A stretch of 64,000 nucleotides of DNA. It comes from Vigna angularis (lineage: Eukaryota; Streptophyta; Magnoliopsida; Fabales; Fabaceae). This document shows positions 18,870 through 30,061 of this stretch, piece by piece (position 1 is the stretch's first letter; each line of letters begins with the position of its first letter). The DNA lies in assembly GCF_016808095.1 (NCBI RefSeq), contig NC_068972.1, positions 22,560,289-22,624,288 on the forward strand. Reading direction: 5' to 3'. A model generated the notes under the pieces. That model worked only from the letters and a program-made list of their open reading frames with translations. It was not told the origin of the DNA and made no database searches. Both the position numbers and the translations under genes were made by a program.

Positions 18870-19838
18870 TTGGTAAATTTAAAGATAAATGATTTTGATG
18901 CTGCTGCAAGAAGATAGATTGTTATAGTTGTTTTAAAATCACTTTGTAGATTATAAATGTATTAGGAAAAGCCTTAAACATGTAATACTTAGAAAAATTC
19001 GTATTTCTAGAACTGCTACGCATTTAATCGATTATTAGAAGCTATAATCGATTATCCTGAGCTTTTCTGAAAACCTTGTTGGTCTGGAATAATCGATTAT
19101 TACTCCAAATAATCGATTATCACTGGTTCTGATGAGAACTGCCAAAGTCTCTGGAATAATCGATTATTCCTCAGGATAATCGATTTTCACTTTTTGAAAA
19201 ACCCTGTAACGGACTCAAATAATCGATTATCACTAACAATAATCGATTATCTGTGGCAGTTATAATTCATCTCTGCGAATTCAGAATAGTTGGCTATATA
19301 GGTGAGTTCCAAAACTCTTAGAAAGAACTTTGAGCTTTTTGAGAATACAGTTTGTCTGAGGAAGTTCTAAAAAGCTACTTCAAGTGCTTTGCCTGGTCTC
19401 GTGAATAGGAGAAGCTCGCGTTTCGTGTGTCGATAGTAGGAGCGGTTCTCTTCGAGTTGGCAAGGTGGTCATCTTCCGGTTCGTTCGTCGAAGGAAGGTT
19501 TTATCTCTCTGTTTTTTATTCACTCTTAATTGTATTTTGTTGAAACTGATTTTTAGTGAAATCGTTAATCACTTTTTATAGTGATTAACAACTGGACGTA
19601 GATTCTTTTGAATCGAACCAGGATAAAAATCTAGTGTATCAATTTTTCTACTCCCTACTCTCTTTATTATTTTATGCACATCAACTGTTTGATAAATTTT
19701 CTCTAAGAAAATTGTTTTTCTAAAACGGACCATCGAAACTTGATTTGTGACCGTAACACGCTTTCCGAGTATTTTATTCCGCTACGCAACTCTATAACGG
19801 TACCGATTGTTCCGAAAAACATGTGAACTATCAACAAT
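18870..19838 (+). repeat. Solo LTR of another SIRE-like family (plus strand)
   Basis: Has the parts of a SIRE LTR in plus orientation. These are an opening similar to the first element (TTTTGATG near 18893), eight AATCGATT motifs, TATATA at 19295-19300, AACCAGGATAAAA near 19617 and a final TTCCGCTACGC segment before CAACA at 19838. No internal domain is attached. Left boundary and target duplication were not resolved; 18870 is approximate. AGCAT repeats at about 18866 and 19940 are an alternative pair of edges. Confidence 0.65.
19026..19248 (+). promoter_or_regulatory. Array of 8 AATCGATT palindromes
   Basis: AATCGATT starts at 19026, 19046, 19091, 19111, 19158, 19178, 19221 and 19241, arranged as four pairs with 20 bp spacing within each pair. 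The last is 47 bp from the TATA box. The pairing suggests cooperative binding on one face of the helix (two turns); that is inference. Confidence 0.75.
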
Positions 19839-20603
19839 ATGTAATACTCCCCCTGTCATTATGCATGTTTCAACCTTAAATCACAGATGCATAATTCAGT
19901 ACAATCAGAGTATATCTCAAAGCATATAAAATCATATTCAAGCATTGTATCAGAACAAATATACCACAGTAGTAATTTCAGAGCATAAATGATACAATTT
20001 GAATCACCAATACAGTTTAAACACTTAATATCTCATAAACATATTCACAACGGATAAATACCGAGATATAAGATGTATAAACATTCAACAAATATTTATA
20101 AAGGTTTAAAGATGACAAATATTCCCTGTTTGGAATCTTCAAACCCAATTTCGAAAACCAATTGATTTGATCACAATCATAATCGAGTTCTTGTTGTTCA
20201 GAATGTTGATCTTCCAGTTAATCTCAGTCAACAAACATATTTTCTGCATAACCTTTCCAGGTCTTTCCAGATCAAGCATTTTAGAATCAATGTACTACAG
20301 GAATTATAACAGATAATGTATAAGTATGCAATGATGTAAATGTGACAGTAAAACATGTTCAGTTGCATACATACATAGTGTAATTGACTTTGTTAATCAG
20401 TTTCACTCAATCACCGATATAATTAACCATTCATAGATTGAATTAATATAAAATCTGATGTCATTGATAATCAATCATTGAGTACAATCAAATAGAAACA
20501 AAAGACGTTGGCATATAATGCAAAGCATTACAAATTAAAACATAAAATCACAACAAAACAGAAGCGTAACAACACTGGACTCAAAATATGTAATCCTACA
20601 ACC
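19839..20603. other. AT-rich internal sequence of the second SIRE-like element
   Basis: No gene seen. Contains CCCCC clusters on the plus strand (about 19848) as found near polypurine tracts of these elements. Confidence 0.4.
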
Positions 20604-21754
20604 CTATTCTGATTCATATGAGTCCATAGAATCTCCATTAGAGGATTCTGCATCAGATGAGTTATTTTCCCTTTGTTGATGAAGATCATCTATTTTTCCT
20701 TCAAGCTTTGTAACTCTTTAATTCAGATGTTCGAACTAATCAACAACAAACCTTTCAATGGTTGTTTCGGGAAAGAAATTTGTGTGATTCTCATTCACAG
20801 CAGGTGTGCTTCCAGAATTGTAAACCAAATCTTCTTCTCCTTTGAAGCACCATCCTTTCACAGTCTTTACTAATCCAAGGGATGTACTAGTATTTCTATT
20901 TATCACATTTGTGTAGTTGCAAGAGCATTTCTGTTCTCCCTCAACATCCACACCTTGAATAATTAAGATTCTACTATAAGCAGTTCATAAGGCAGATAAT
21001 GTGCTTTACTGAGTCTAGCTTCAATCATGTGGTCTTTTAATACTTCCACCCAGTTGGTGGGGACATCATTCTTAATGGCATAAAGCAGAAAAATATCCTC
21101 AGTGGTCATTCTATCTTGCAATAATCTTCCTGGTAATATTACCCATGCAAGAAGGTGTGCTGTTATCTTTTCTTTCATGTTTAGACCTTCATGCAAAAAC
21201 AACCTTTCTATTGTATATCTACTTGGGAACCTTAGCCAACCTTTGTGGACATGTCTCTTCTTCAACCATTGGTTTGTCTCAGAGTTCGGAAAATGTGAGA
21301 ATATACCTTCAGCTTTCAATCTAGCAACTTACAGCCAGACGTTGTTGTCAATGTAGATATTGACCCCCTTTACTCTTGACTGAATGTCTCCATTTACGCT
21401 TTTCAAATTGCTGTAAAAAACTCTTTCCAAGTCAGGGTACCAATCACCCTTCATCTGTACCAGCATGGAGAGACCCTGAGTTTCAAGCCATCCTAGAAAC
21501 TGAAAGCCTTCTCTTTCAAATAGGCTTAAGTTTAGATGCTTGTGAGGAACAACTATCTTGGTCCTTCCTCTTAAAAATCTTTCTCGCGTGTCATCATCAC
21601 TGATCCAACCTGAAGGATCAACACCTCTTGCAGCAATTGCGGCCTTTCCTCTGTTTCCTCCTGAGGGGTGTGATGAACAAGCCTTCTGATCTTGAACTCT
21701 TGGACACTCTTTCTTAGTACTTAGGGTTTCAAGCACAACAATGACTAACCACAC
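20604..21754 (-). pseudogene. Extra post-pol ORF of the second SIRE-like element
   Basis: Fragments in order on the minus strand: RVKGVNIYIDNNVWL preceded by WYPDLERVFYSNLKS (21329-21754); then FSHFPNSETNQWLKK, EKITAHLLAWVILPGR, DIFLLYAIKNDVPTNW and AHYLPYELLI (20963-21319); then a linker. It finishes with RVTKLEGKIDDLHQQRE and an acidic end SMDSYESE. This parallels the ORF at 1528-5345 motif for motif (RVKGVDIVLDNEIW, EERLLHYILVWLLCP, DLIVMHAITQSIPLNWPHL, LAPLPYLMSQY). Stops at 21320-21328 and around 20952 and 20735 break it, and no start codon is preserved. Confidence 0.72.
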
Positions 21755-21784
21755 TTATTGTTTACACATTTTTCAAACATAACA

Positions 21785-21990
21785 CTTATAAGGGCGCGCA
21801 AAAAAAATTTCACACATACTCAGGTCCATTTGTATTTTCAAAAATAGAAAGTCCATTACAAAGAATTAATCAATTTCATTCAATTCATAGTCGACTTAGT
21901 GTTTAATAGAGTGATACTTAAAACAGAGAAACACACACACACAGAATATATTCGACTATATTCATAACACAATCGATTAATAGTCATGTA
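21785..21990 (-). promoter_or_regulatory. Putative internal promoter before the extra ORF, second element
   Basis: Minus strand: TCGATTAA-type motifs (AATCGATT at 21971-21978, GTCGACTTAG near 21889, TCGACTATA near 21951) followed by CTTATAAG at 21785-21792 just upstream of the extra ORF. Same order as 5447-5664 in the first element, with motifs of the kind found in this element's own LTR. Weaker than the first example. Confidence 0.45.
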
Positions 21991-22148
21991 ATCAGATTTT
22001 CATACAATCCAGCCAATCATATAGGCATTCAACAAACATGCATACAACAATCATTCATAGCAACATTTATGATGCATGAATGTATGAAAATAATTGCTAC
22101 AGTTACCACATTTTAGATACTCAAGAACATAAGATTTCTTCACTGTAG
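21991..22148. other. Gag to extra-ORF junction, pol missing
   Basis: AT-rich sequence without coding motifs where about 4 kb of pol would normally lie. Confidence 0.5.
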
Positions 22149-23826
22149 CTACTTCCCTGCAAAACAATTGAATGGTTTTGACATTGGTACCCACATAAAA
22201 TTGGGTCCTTTTTTGTCAATTGTAGTAGGCTTTTCCTTAGGAATCCATTTGTATTTTCCTTTGGGAACTCCAACCTTTCTATAATAGCAATTTCTTACAT
22301 TGTGACCAATTGTATTGCAATAAAAACAAGCATTAGTAACAGGTTTACTCAGATCAATAAACATTTTAAAATTTATCCCATTACTTTTAGCCATATATCC
22401 AATACCTTGCCAATTGATTGCTCTTCCAGATAATCTTAATACAGCATCTAAATTTTCTTTGCCTTGAGTAAACTTAGCTAGAGTGTTGGTCATGTAATCA
22501 ATTTTCTCAATGTGCACAGGACAGTTATCACACTTCTTTTCAATCATTTGTATTTCTGTTTTAATTGTCTTTGCAGATGTCAAAGCAATTTCTAACTCAT
22601 TTTTCAGTTTATCGTTTTCCTCTACAAGATTATCAATTTTGTACTCGTAGTCTTTTCTTTCAGAGGATAATTGATTTACCTTATATTGTAGTCGCGTGAC
22701 TTCTGCATGAATTTCCTAAAATGCATCTAGTTGCAGATCATACTTCACTTCTATCGACTCATTTTCAAAATTATCATCACTGTCATAATCAGCGTGTAGA
22801 GAGCCTACCATGAAACATAAGTTTGACTCCTCTTCAACACTGTAATCTTCATCACTTGAAGAATCACTATCACTGTTTTCCCAGGATACATATGCTTTCC
22901 TTTGCTTTCTGTTTTTGTCCTGAGGGTACTTTGTGATTGCTTTCCGCTTGTTCTTCAAGTATGGACAGTCAGGCTTGATGTGACCTTCTTTTCCACATTC
23001 ATAGCACTGTACAATGTTGTTTCTTGAACTCTTTCTTCCTCTTGAAGGACCTGCATTGTCAATAACAGAATTTCTATTTCTCATGAATCGATTAAATTTT
23101 CTCACCATCATGTTCATGATATCCTTTTCTGATACTTCTGCATCTGATTCAGCTTCAGATTCAGCCTTCTTGGAGGACTTCTTGCTTGTGACTTTGAGGG
23201 CAATTGATTTCTTCTCCTTAATTTCTTCTTTCTCTTTTAGCCTTCCAAGTTTTAGTTCATGCTCCCTGAGCTTTCCAAAAAGAGTTGCCATATTCATGTT
23301 AGTTAAATCTCTATATTCTGATATGGCTGTTATCTTTGGCTGCCAGCTCCTATTAAGACTCTTTAGGACTTTAATGTTGATCTCCTCTTTATCAAACACT
23401 TTGCCGAGAGCCATCAAGTGATTTACTATATGAGTGAATCTTTTCTGCACTTCATAGATGGTCTCACCAGCCCTCATCCTGAATAGTTCATATTCTTGCA
23501 CAAGGGAGTTTTTCCTGGCACGCTTTACCTCGTCTATGCCTTCATGTGTCACCTCAAGAACTTCCCATATTTCTGGCTTTAACATCTTATTGAGCTCTGC
23601 GGTTCTCATCCTAAGTCCACTCTGAAAAAAATTTCAACACAGCTTTTCCATTGATAATTTGAGTGGGCTCATATGGACCGTTAAGAGTAGCATCCCATAC
23701 TCTTTTATCCAGGGATTCAAGAAAAATCTGCCTCCTGATTTTCCAGAAAGCATAGTTCTCACCAGCAAATAGAGGTGGTCTATTTGTTGATGCACCTTCA
23801 CCAAAGCTTTGAGAAGTGAAAGCCAT
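22149..23826 (-). pseudogene. SIRE-type gag, broken
   Basis: Starts at ATG 23826 (MAFTSQSFGEGAS), close to the gag of the first element. The N-terminal motif NRPPLFAGENYAFWKIRRQ is followed by a deletion and frame break near 23610. Then come EIWEVLEVTHEGIDEVKRAR, a coiled-coil region, zinc knuckle CYECGKEGHIKPDC and acidic tracts. A stop at 22716 comes next, then a reopened frame (22149-22583) with the second knuckle CFYCNTIGHNVRNC. Domain order is that of an intact SIRE gag, so this is a decayed copy. Confidence 0.88.
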
Positions 23827-23864
23827 TTCTCAGGATTGAATCGATTTATTTTCTAAATATTTTA

Positions 23865-25214
23865 TGAATTGGTGAAGTGTAAAAATATAAGCTTTCAAAA
23901 TCTATTTCACAAAATAAGATGCTTTTACATTTTTCTTGAATCGCAAGTTAAAAGATATGCAATGCAGCACTAAACTTAATCGATAAAAGAGTGTAGAGAT
24001 CAAAAAATTCAAACGCTGATTTTTATACTGGTTCGGCCAACCTGCCTACAACCAGTGTCCTTCCAACCACATGAAGCAAATGCACTATAGAGATCAAGGT
24101 TTTTACAACAAGATTTTAACAAAGACCTCACGTCAAAAGTGTAGAACACCTCTCTAACCCTTTAATCTATTTATAGGCAACAAACAAACAAGACCAGCAG
24201 CAAGAACACCCTCTTCTGCTGCCTATCCCTTTGAGGCACCCTTAAAGTCAAGAACATCGTTCTTCTTCCTGCAAACACCATAGGGAATCCAAGCCAATCT
24301 TCAAAGATTGCAAATCCTAATCGCGCAGAATACACCTAGTTGTGCAGATTGATCAAACATTCAAATCAGCCAGCCTTGCTTCTCAAGAAACAAGTCTTTG
24401 ATCACCACGGTCAATCCTGGTTCTTGGAGCTTTTCCTTTCTCTGTAAGATCACACAACGTTTTGTAAAAGATATGAAAGTGTCAAATGCACAAAAGTTCT
24501 TACAAAATTCAAATCAACGTCAATTTATAGTAATACACAAATCAGACGCATTTTAATCGATTTAGATGCTAATGTAGTCGAATACATCTTGTAGTTATAA
24601 CAGACTAACATCAGTCAAGGTCATTAATTGAATTCAAATTTACTACAGTCGACTTACAATAAATGTTTGGTCAATATATTTAAAAATATGACTGTCAAAA
24701 CAAATATGTCAAGCATTCAATCAGTTTTCAAAATACCAACCAACTTAGTCGAATACAAATTACATGCAGTCGATTAGGAAAAATCACTTAGCACAATTTT
24801 GAAAACTTTTCTCTTCAAAATAACTCACAGAACACTTGATAAAAGTTTGTGCAAGCACACGAGTTTTAACTGATTCATCCCATAATGTAATCGACTTAAA
24901 ATTGTTGTGTTGGTACACATTAAAGTTCAACCAAAGTGCTTGTGGTTTTCCATTTCCAAAAACTTATGTCATGCATACACATATAAAATCACATATTAAA
25001 CACAGTGACATGCAATGAACAATACAATCATGTTTACAAATATGCTTATACAGATTTATCACAGTAAACAAAAGCATATAATATGTAAGCACAAAACATG
25101 TAACATAGAATACTCATGTGTTATTAATTATGTGTTGTCATCATCAAAAACACAGATATCACTGAGATTGTGGGTTCAGCTAAACCAGTGCTCCCCCTAT
25201 CAACAATCTCAACA
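23865..25214 (-). repeat. 5' LTR of the second SIRE-like element, end deleted
   Basis: Homologous to 17178-18593 from TGAATTGGTGAAG onward. The last about 45 bp of the LTR (element orientation) and the primer site are replaced by unrelated AT-rich DNA at 23830-23864, so the copy cannot start reverse transcription. Confidence 0.82.
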
Positions 25215-25279
25215 ATCTCCCCCTTTTTTGATGATGCACAACCATGGTTAATAAACAACCATGTTGCACAAATCATACT
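25215..25279 (-). repeat. Duplicate polypurine-tract flank outside the LTR
   Basis: Matches 18594-18659 (polypurine tract and adjoining internal sequence), yet lies outside what should be the outer edge of the 5' LTR. It ends abruptly at 25279/25280. This is what a tandem LTR-internal-LTR-internal arrangement would leave after truncation. Confidence 0.6.
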
Positions 25280-25578
25280 GAAGCATGTTTGGCTTGATTG
25301 TTTAGCTCTTCTTTTGTAGCGTCTATGAGAAGAGGTCCCTAAGGGAGTATGAGTCTAAAGATGAGCACAAGTGTTTGTTGTTCGTTTTACAAACATATGA
25401 TGTGGTTTTAAATAGAATGCTTGTAGAGGGAAAGCACAATGTACACATATTTTATACTGGTTCACTCAACTAAGTTACGTCCAATTCTCCTCTAAGATAT
25501 ATTAGAGGGTTCTACTAGATTTTAAATGAAGTACATGTAAGTATTATCACCACTTCCGGTTACACTAGTCATTCCCGG

Positions 25579-25864
25579 TAACCTCCGTTATTGTGACAAA
25601 AACTGAGTTTCACCCACTCTTGGTTGTGTAGTATTATTCACCACTCCTAGTATCCCTAAAACATCCCAGTAACTAATCGATACTTTGTCTAGTTTAGTTT
25701 AACCCACTCCTCTTTGTCATAGTCAATCAAGTAACTCTCGTTATAGTGACTCTGACTCAGTTTCACCAACTCCTGGTTGCGCAATATTCTTCACTACTCC
25801 TGGTATCTGGACACTCCTGATATCTTCCTGATACACTGTCTAGTTGAGTTTAACTCACTCATGA
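25579..25864. repeat. Degenerate direct repeat, about 152 bp period
   Basis: Two diverged copies (start 25579 and 25731) sharing GTAACYYYCGTTAT-GTGAC, CAGTTTCACC-ACTC-TGGTTG and CACTACTCCTGGTATC-type segments. Directly precedes the 77 bp array. Confidence 0.6.
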
Positions 25865-26228
25865 TTTCCACTAGACAAACCCGCCTAGCTACCGTTTAAT
25901 TCTACCGAGTTAAGCATCACATGAGTTTCATCTACTTTTGGTTTTCACTAGATAAACCCGTCTAACTACCATTTAACTCCACCGAGTTAAGTGTCACATG
26001 ATTTTCAACCACTCCTGGTTTCCAATAGACAAACCTGTCTAGATATCGTTTAACTCCACCGAGTTAACCGTCACATGAGTTTGATCCACTCCTAGATTCC
26101 AATAGACAAACCATCTAGCTATCTTTTAGCTTCACCGAGTTAAGCGTCACATGAGTTTCACAACTGTTGGATTCCACTAGACAAACCCGTCTGGCTACCA
26201 TTTAACTCCACCGAGTTAAACGTAAAGT
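25864..26228. repeat. 77 bp tandem repeat, about 4.7 copies
   Basis: Units begin near 25864, 25942, 26018, 26095 and 26171. Each contains CACTAGACAAACCCGTCTAG, then TTTAACTCCACCGAGTTAA, then CGTCACATGAGTTT. Each unit holds inverted repeats (CTAGACAAACCCGTCTAG; TTTAACTccaccGAGTTAA), so each can form two small hairpins. Confidence 0.8.
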
Positions 26229-26700
26229 GTTTGAATTCTCTTTAGAATTTACTCTATTAGACAAGCCCTTAGACCGTTACTCTCGCAAAGAGGATGTGTA
26301 TACAATACAATTCAATCTAATAGACTCTCATATTTTTCTCTCTTCTTACAAAGGTAATTTTATAATTCTATGAAGATTAAGATCCTTGAGGGTCATTTTT
26401 CTTTTTCATTCCTCAAGTTCCCATCCTCTTACTCTTCTTGTTTAGAGATCTTCTATTTATAAGGCTTTTGAAACTGTAGCCGTTAGAGGATTCTTCTCTT
26501 TTATTTTCTGCTCTTCGTAGCCTTTATCATAGGTGACTGTCATAAGTTGAGGTCTATCTGTCAGAGCAGGCTTAATTTTTTAGTACTTTATCAAAAGTAG
26601 ATTGTACGATCTCTTTGGCGCGAATTTTGATGAGATGATCATTCCACAAGTGTCTTCTTGTTTCTAACGTCCATTTTTTACCTGTATTTGATGGAGCAAG

Positions 26701-28073
26701 TGGATGCTTGACTTAGGTGATTTGCACATAGTAGAGTAGAAATGGATATGTAGATAGATATGTCCTTTTTCATAATACTTTTGTTTTTTTTGAGACGTTG
26801 CGTATTTAATGGCTTTTAATGTGTGTCTAAAGCAACTACAAGTATTTCAAATATTCTATAGCTCAATCAACATTTGATCGTCCAAGCATTCTAGCGAGGA
26901 TACCAAGTGGTTCAAAAGAGTTTCATCGTTGGATGAAAAATTCATTTAGTACTTGGTATCATTTAACTTATGAAAGGTTTTTCTTAACGGCGCATTGTTT
27001 AGTAAATACTTGTTTAGTTTAAGAGCGCGTTTAGTGAGATATATTTCGAAATTTGTTTTTGGAACAATGTTTATACCTTTAGTACGTTTACCAAAAACAT
27101 CATTTTCTGGTGAGAGCCCGTCTAACTTATTTAGCAAGGTATAACATAAGTGAATTTAGTGAGGTCCTCATTCAGTACAAGTTTTTTGGATCACCGTTTA
27201 AGACTTTTAGTCTTCCTTCCAAAAGCATCTTTTATTACTTTTATCTTATTGAGACATGCTAAGATGTTGTTTGATCATTGCTTAACAATGTATAACACTA
27301 ATTGCATTCAACAAGACTTTCATCGACACATCTAATACGGAATTCGTTTAGCAAAGTGTTTGTTTACATATTGATGTGTTTTATCAAGGCTTTTTCTTCG
27401 ACATCTTATTTTATAACTTATTTTTCAATTTGTGGTGGGTTTCAAAACGATAATACTTTGTTACATATTGTTTTTCTTAATGTTGTTCATTAGTTCTTAA
27501 GATGTGTGAACTCACTGGACAATCTTATACTTTGTCTTATCAATCTTTCTTACTTCTTATGGTATTGATTAGTTGTGTGACTTTTTGTATTCTTCTCAAG
27601 GGTGAATTGTCTTCCTCTAAACTAAGAGTGTATTCTTACGTTTTGCATATTAAGTTTTTTAGATAATGTGCGTTATTGCGGTCAGTGTTTTGTTAGTTTT
27701 ACTTTGATGTTTCTTGCACTTGTTGTTTTGCGAATGTATGTTTTTAGGTCTACTGTGTGTGGACTTATTTTATGCTCATGTGTTGTTTCAGCTTATCTCT
27801 TCTACCGTTTAACATCTTATATAGCTTTAGACATAACCTTGATTAGACTTTTTGCGCATATTCTTCTAATCTAGACTTTGTACTCCTATGTTATTTTCAA
27901 TTTTTCGTTGTGACATTGGGTATTTTTGTGATCTCTGACTTTTAGTGTTTAGACGTTTTATAATCATTGTAATTTGTTCCTTGTGTTTAAATCGGATTTT
28001 GAAATTCGATGAGTTTCTAGATTCTTAAATCGGATTTCAAAATTTGAATAGTTTCCTAAATCATGAAATCTAG
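26701..28073. other. AT-rich, no gene recognised
   Basis: Several short open frames with no family resemblance. Variants of CGTTTAGT recur between 26990 and 27180. Possibly transposon-derived, but I cannot say which. Confidence 0.4.
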
Positions 28074-28082
28074 TTAATACTT

Positions 28083-29275
28083 GGCTTAATACCAATTTTG
28101 GTCCCAATTTTTGGCAGCTTTATTCGAAATGGTCCTAATTTTTTTTTGTTTAATGTTGTCCTAAAGAATGTAATTTATGTTCAATTTAGTCCTTTTTGCA
28201 GACGGTGTTTAAATCATTAACGGGGCACTGTCCAGCTATGCAATAAATGACACATCACTTGACATGTCATCATCATCTCCTACCTCTAGAAACCCTAATT
28301 TCCCCTACACAGAAACCTAGCCACCACCTAACCCTAACCGCCGCTGCCACGGTCACGGGTAGCCACCATCTTCGCACCTCCTTCATCTTCTCCGTCCAGC
28401 AACCACCCAAAAACACCACCCATGGCCACCTACCAGCACCTTCATTGACGCCACCCATGCATCCAACAACAACCACCACGAAACCCATTATCGCGAATCA
28501 AATGAACCCAAAACGAAAAAATAAATTCATGGAGAAACAGAGAAGAACCATCATCCCCAACAGAGAAGAACCCTCATTCCAAGTTTAGAAACCCTAACAT
28601 TCCCAATTTGAACCCTTATCCCCCACTTCGCAAAACCCAAAACCCAGACCTGCAGGGAAGAACTGAATTCCTAACCACTCGCAAAACAGAGAAGAACCAA
28701 GAATTCCCCAAATCAATTTTGAAATGAAAATCATATATTCAAATTTATAAAAATCAAATAACACAACAAAAACCCCCAAATCGAAACCCTCAATCGCGAG
28801 TCCTATTGCCGCGAAACCGCCTGAGAACAATGGGCTTCTCGCATCGCGACTACGTCGGAGATTGAACCTTCGCGGAGGCGCGACCGCTGCAACCCTCACT
28901 GCGCTGTGAGAAAGGAGTTCGCTCTCGTTTTTGCGAAACATCGACAGACCCACTATGGTCAATTAGAACATCGCAAGCTTCAGTTTTCCTCTGGCGGCGG
29001 AGGCGTAAGGAAGTCTTTCCCCCTTCCATTAAGAAACCCTAATTTTTTGGGTGGGAAAGGGGCTGCCACGTGGCAGGACAGGTCAGTAGTTAAATGACGT
29101 GACATTCACTTATTGCACAACTTGACAGTGTGCCGTTAACGATTTAAACGCCGTCTGCAAAAATGACTAAATTGAATATAAATTACATTCTTTAGAACAA
29201 CATTGAATAGAAAAAAAAATTAGGACCATTTCGGATAAAACTGACAAAAATTGAGACCAAAATCGGTATTAAGTC
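28083..29275. mobile_element. Mutator-like element, non-autonomous, possible Pack-MULE
   Basis: Terminal inverted repeats of about 183 bp (28083-28265; 29092-29275) start GGCTTAATACC / GACTTAATACC. A perfect 9 bp target duplication TTAATACTT (28074-28082; 29276-29284) is the Mutator hallmark. No transposase inside. The interior is distinctly richer in G+C and in AAACCCTAA telo-box motifs than the surroundings. Confidence 0.88.
28266..29091. other. Interior of the Mutator-like element, candidate captured host DNA
   Basis: G+C-richer segment with plant 5' leader features: AAACCCTAA at about 28302, 28588 and 29034, Pro/Thr/His-rich plus-strand frame 28247-28588, and a minus-strand frame 28594-28962. 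Neither frame resembles a known protein. The composition contrast and telo-boxes, common at starts of plant housekeeping genes, suggest capture of promoter/leader DNA. Confidence 0.45.
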
Positions 29276-29284
29276 TTAATACTT

Positions 29285-30008
29285 TTCCAAACCAGATTTT
29301 TAAATCTAAATAGAAAAATATAATAATAATAAATATCAAATTTCAAACAAAAATATAAAGGAAAATTATAACTAAATAGAATGTGTATCTAAACAGAAAT
29401 GAAAATTTCAAACTATATGAGATGAAAGAAAATAAAAGAAATCGAAGAAAAAGGTGAATGCGTTTAAAGAGGAAAATTAAAGAAATAAACTTTGAAAATG
29501 ACTCAACGTTTCAGTAAATATATCATGTAATAGATACGTTTGGTAAGTAATAATTATTTTTTACCTAATTTATTTTTATTTAATATTGTATGGATATATA
29601 TCGAAGAAATATTTATCTTGACAGTGAAATTTGGAGATCACTTTGGTGGTGCAAGAAGGCCCATATACAAATCAACATGGCCCAGGACAAAATAATTTTG
29701 AAACCGCGTTGGATCAACTTTGTAAGCTATGTTCTTTTCTTATTATTTTTCATGTTTACGATGTCATAAATTATTGAAGTCACATATTACGTACTAATAG
29801 TGAAAAATAATTTATATAACTTTTAAAGCAATATACTAACAATAATATTTAATTAGTTAATATTGTAATATATTCTATGTGATTATGCACGACGATTGAT
29901 AGTAAATAATTTTGACTTGAGAAAAAAAATAATCAATACAAACGCACTCGACAAACCTGACAATAATTATTTTTAATTTGAAAAACATGAATAATAAAAA
30001 TGAGTGGA

Positions 30009-30061
<53 letters not shown>

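Larger units (their letters stand above)
17178..25279 (-). mobile_element. Second SIRE-like element, lacking pol
   Basis: Minus strand. A 1416 bp LTR (17178-18593) is at one side and a 1350 bp truncated copy (23865-25214) at the other, clearly homologous but with many differences, so it is much older than the first element. Between them are broken gag (22149-23826) and the extra ORF (20604-21754). No protease, integrase, reverse transcriptase or RNase H motif is visible between gag and the extra ORF, only about 390 bp. A solo LTR lies inside. The LTR at the gag side has lost its end and the primer site. A non-autonomous or deletion derivative. Confidence 0.8.
25280..26700 (-). repeat. LTR-like segment with internal tandem repeats
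   Basis: Opens TGAAGCATG and has the copia LTR-type tract TTTTATACTGGTTCACTC (25450), a tandem-repeat block and a minus-strand TATAAATAG at about 26456-26464 followed by CT-rich sequence. No coding domain is attached. The other edge is not defined, so 26700 is approximate. Probably a solo or truncated copia LTR. Confidence 0.5.

Noticed and set aside
28247..28588. 113-codon Pro/Thr/His-rich frame as a real gene
   Set aside because: Inside the Mutator-like element, low complexity, no motif, opposed by another frame; kept only as possible captured leader DNA.
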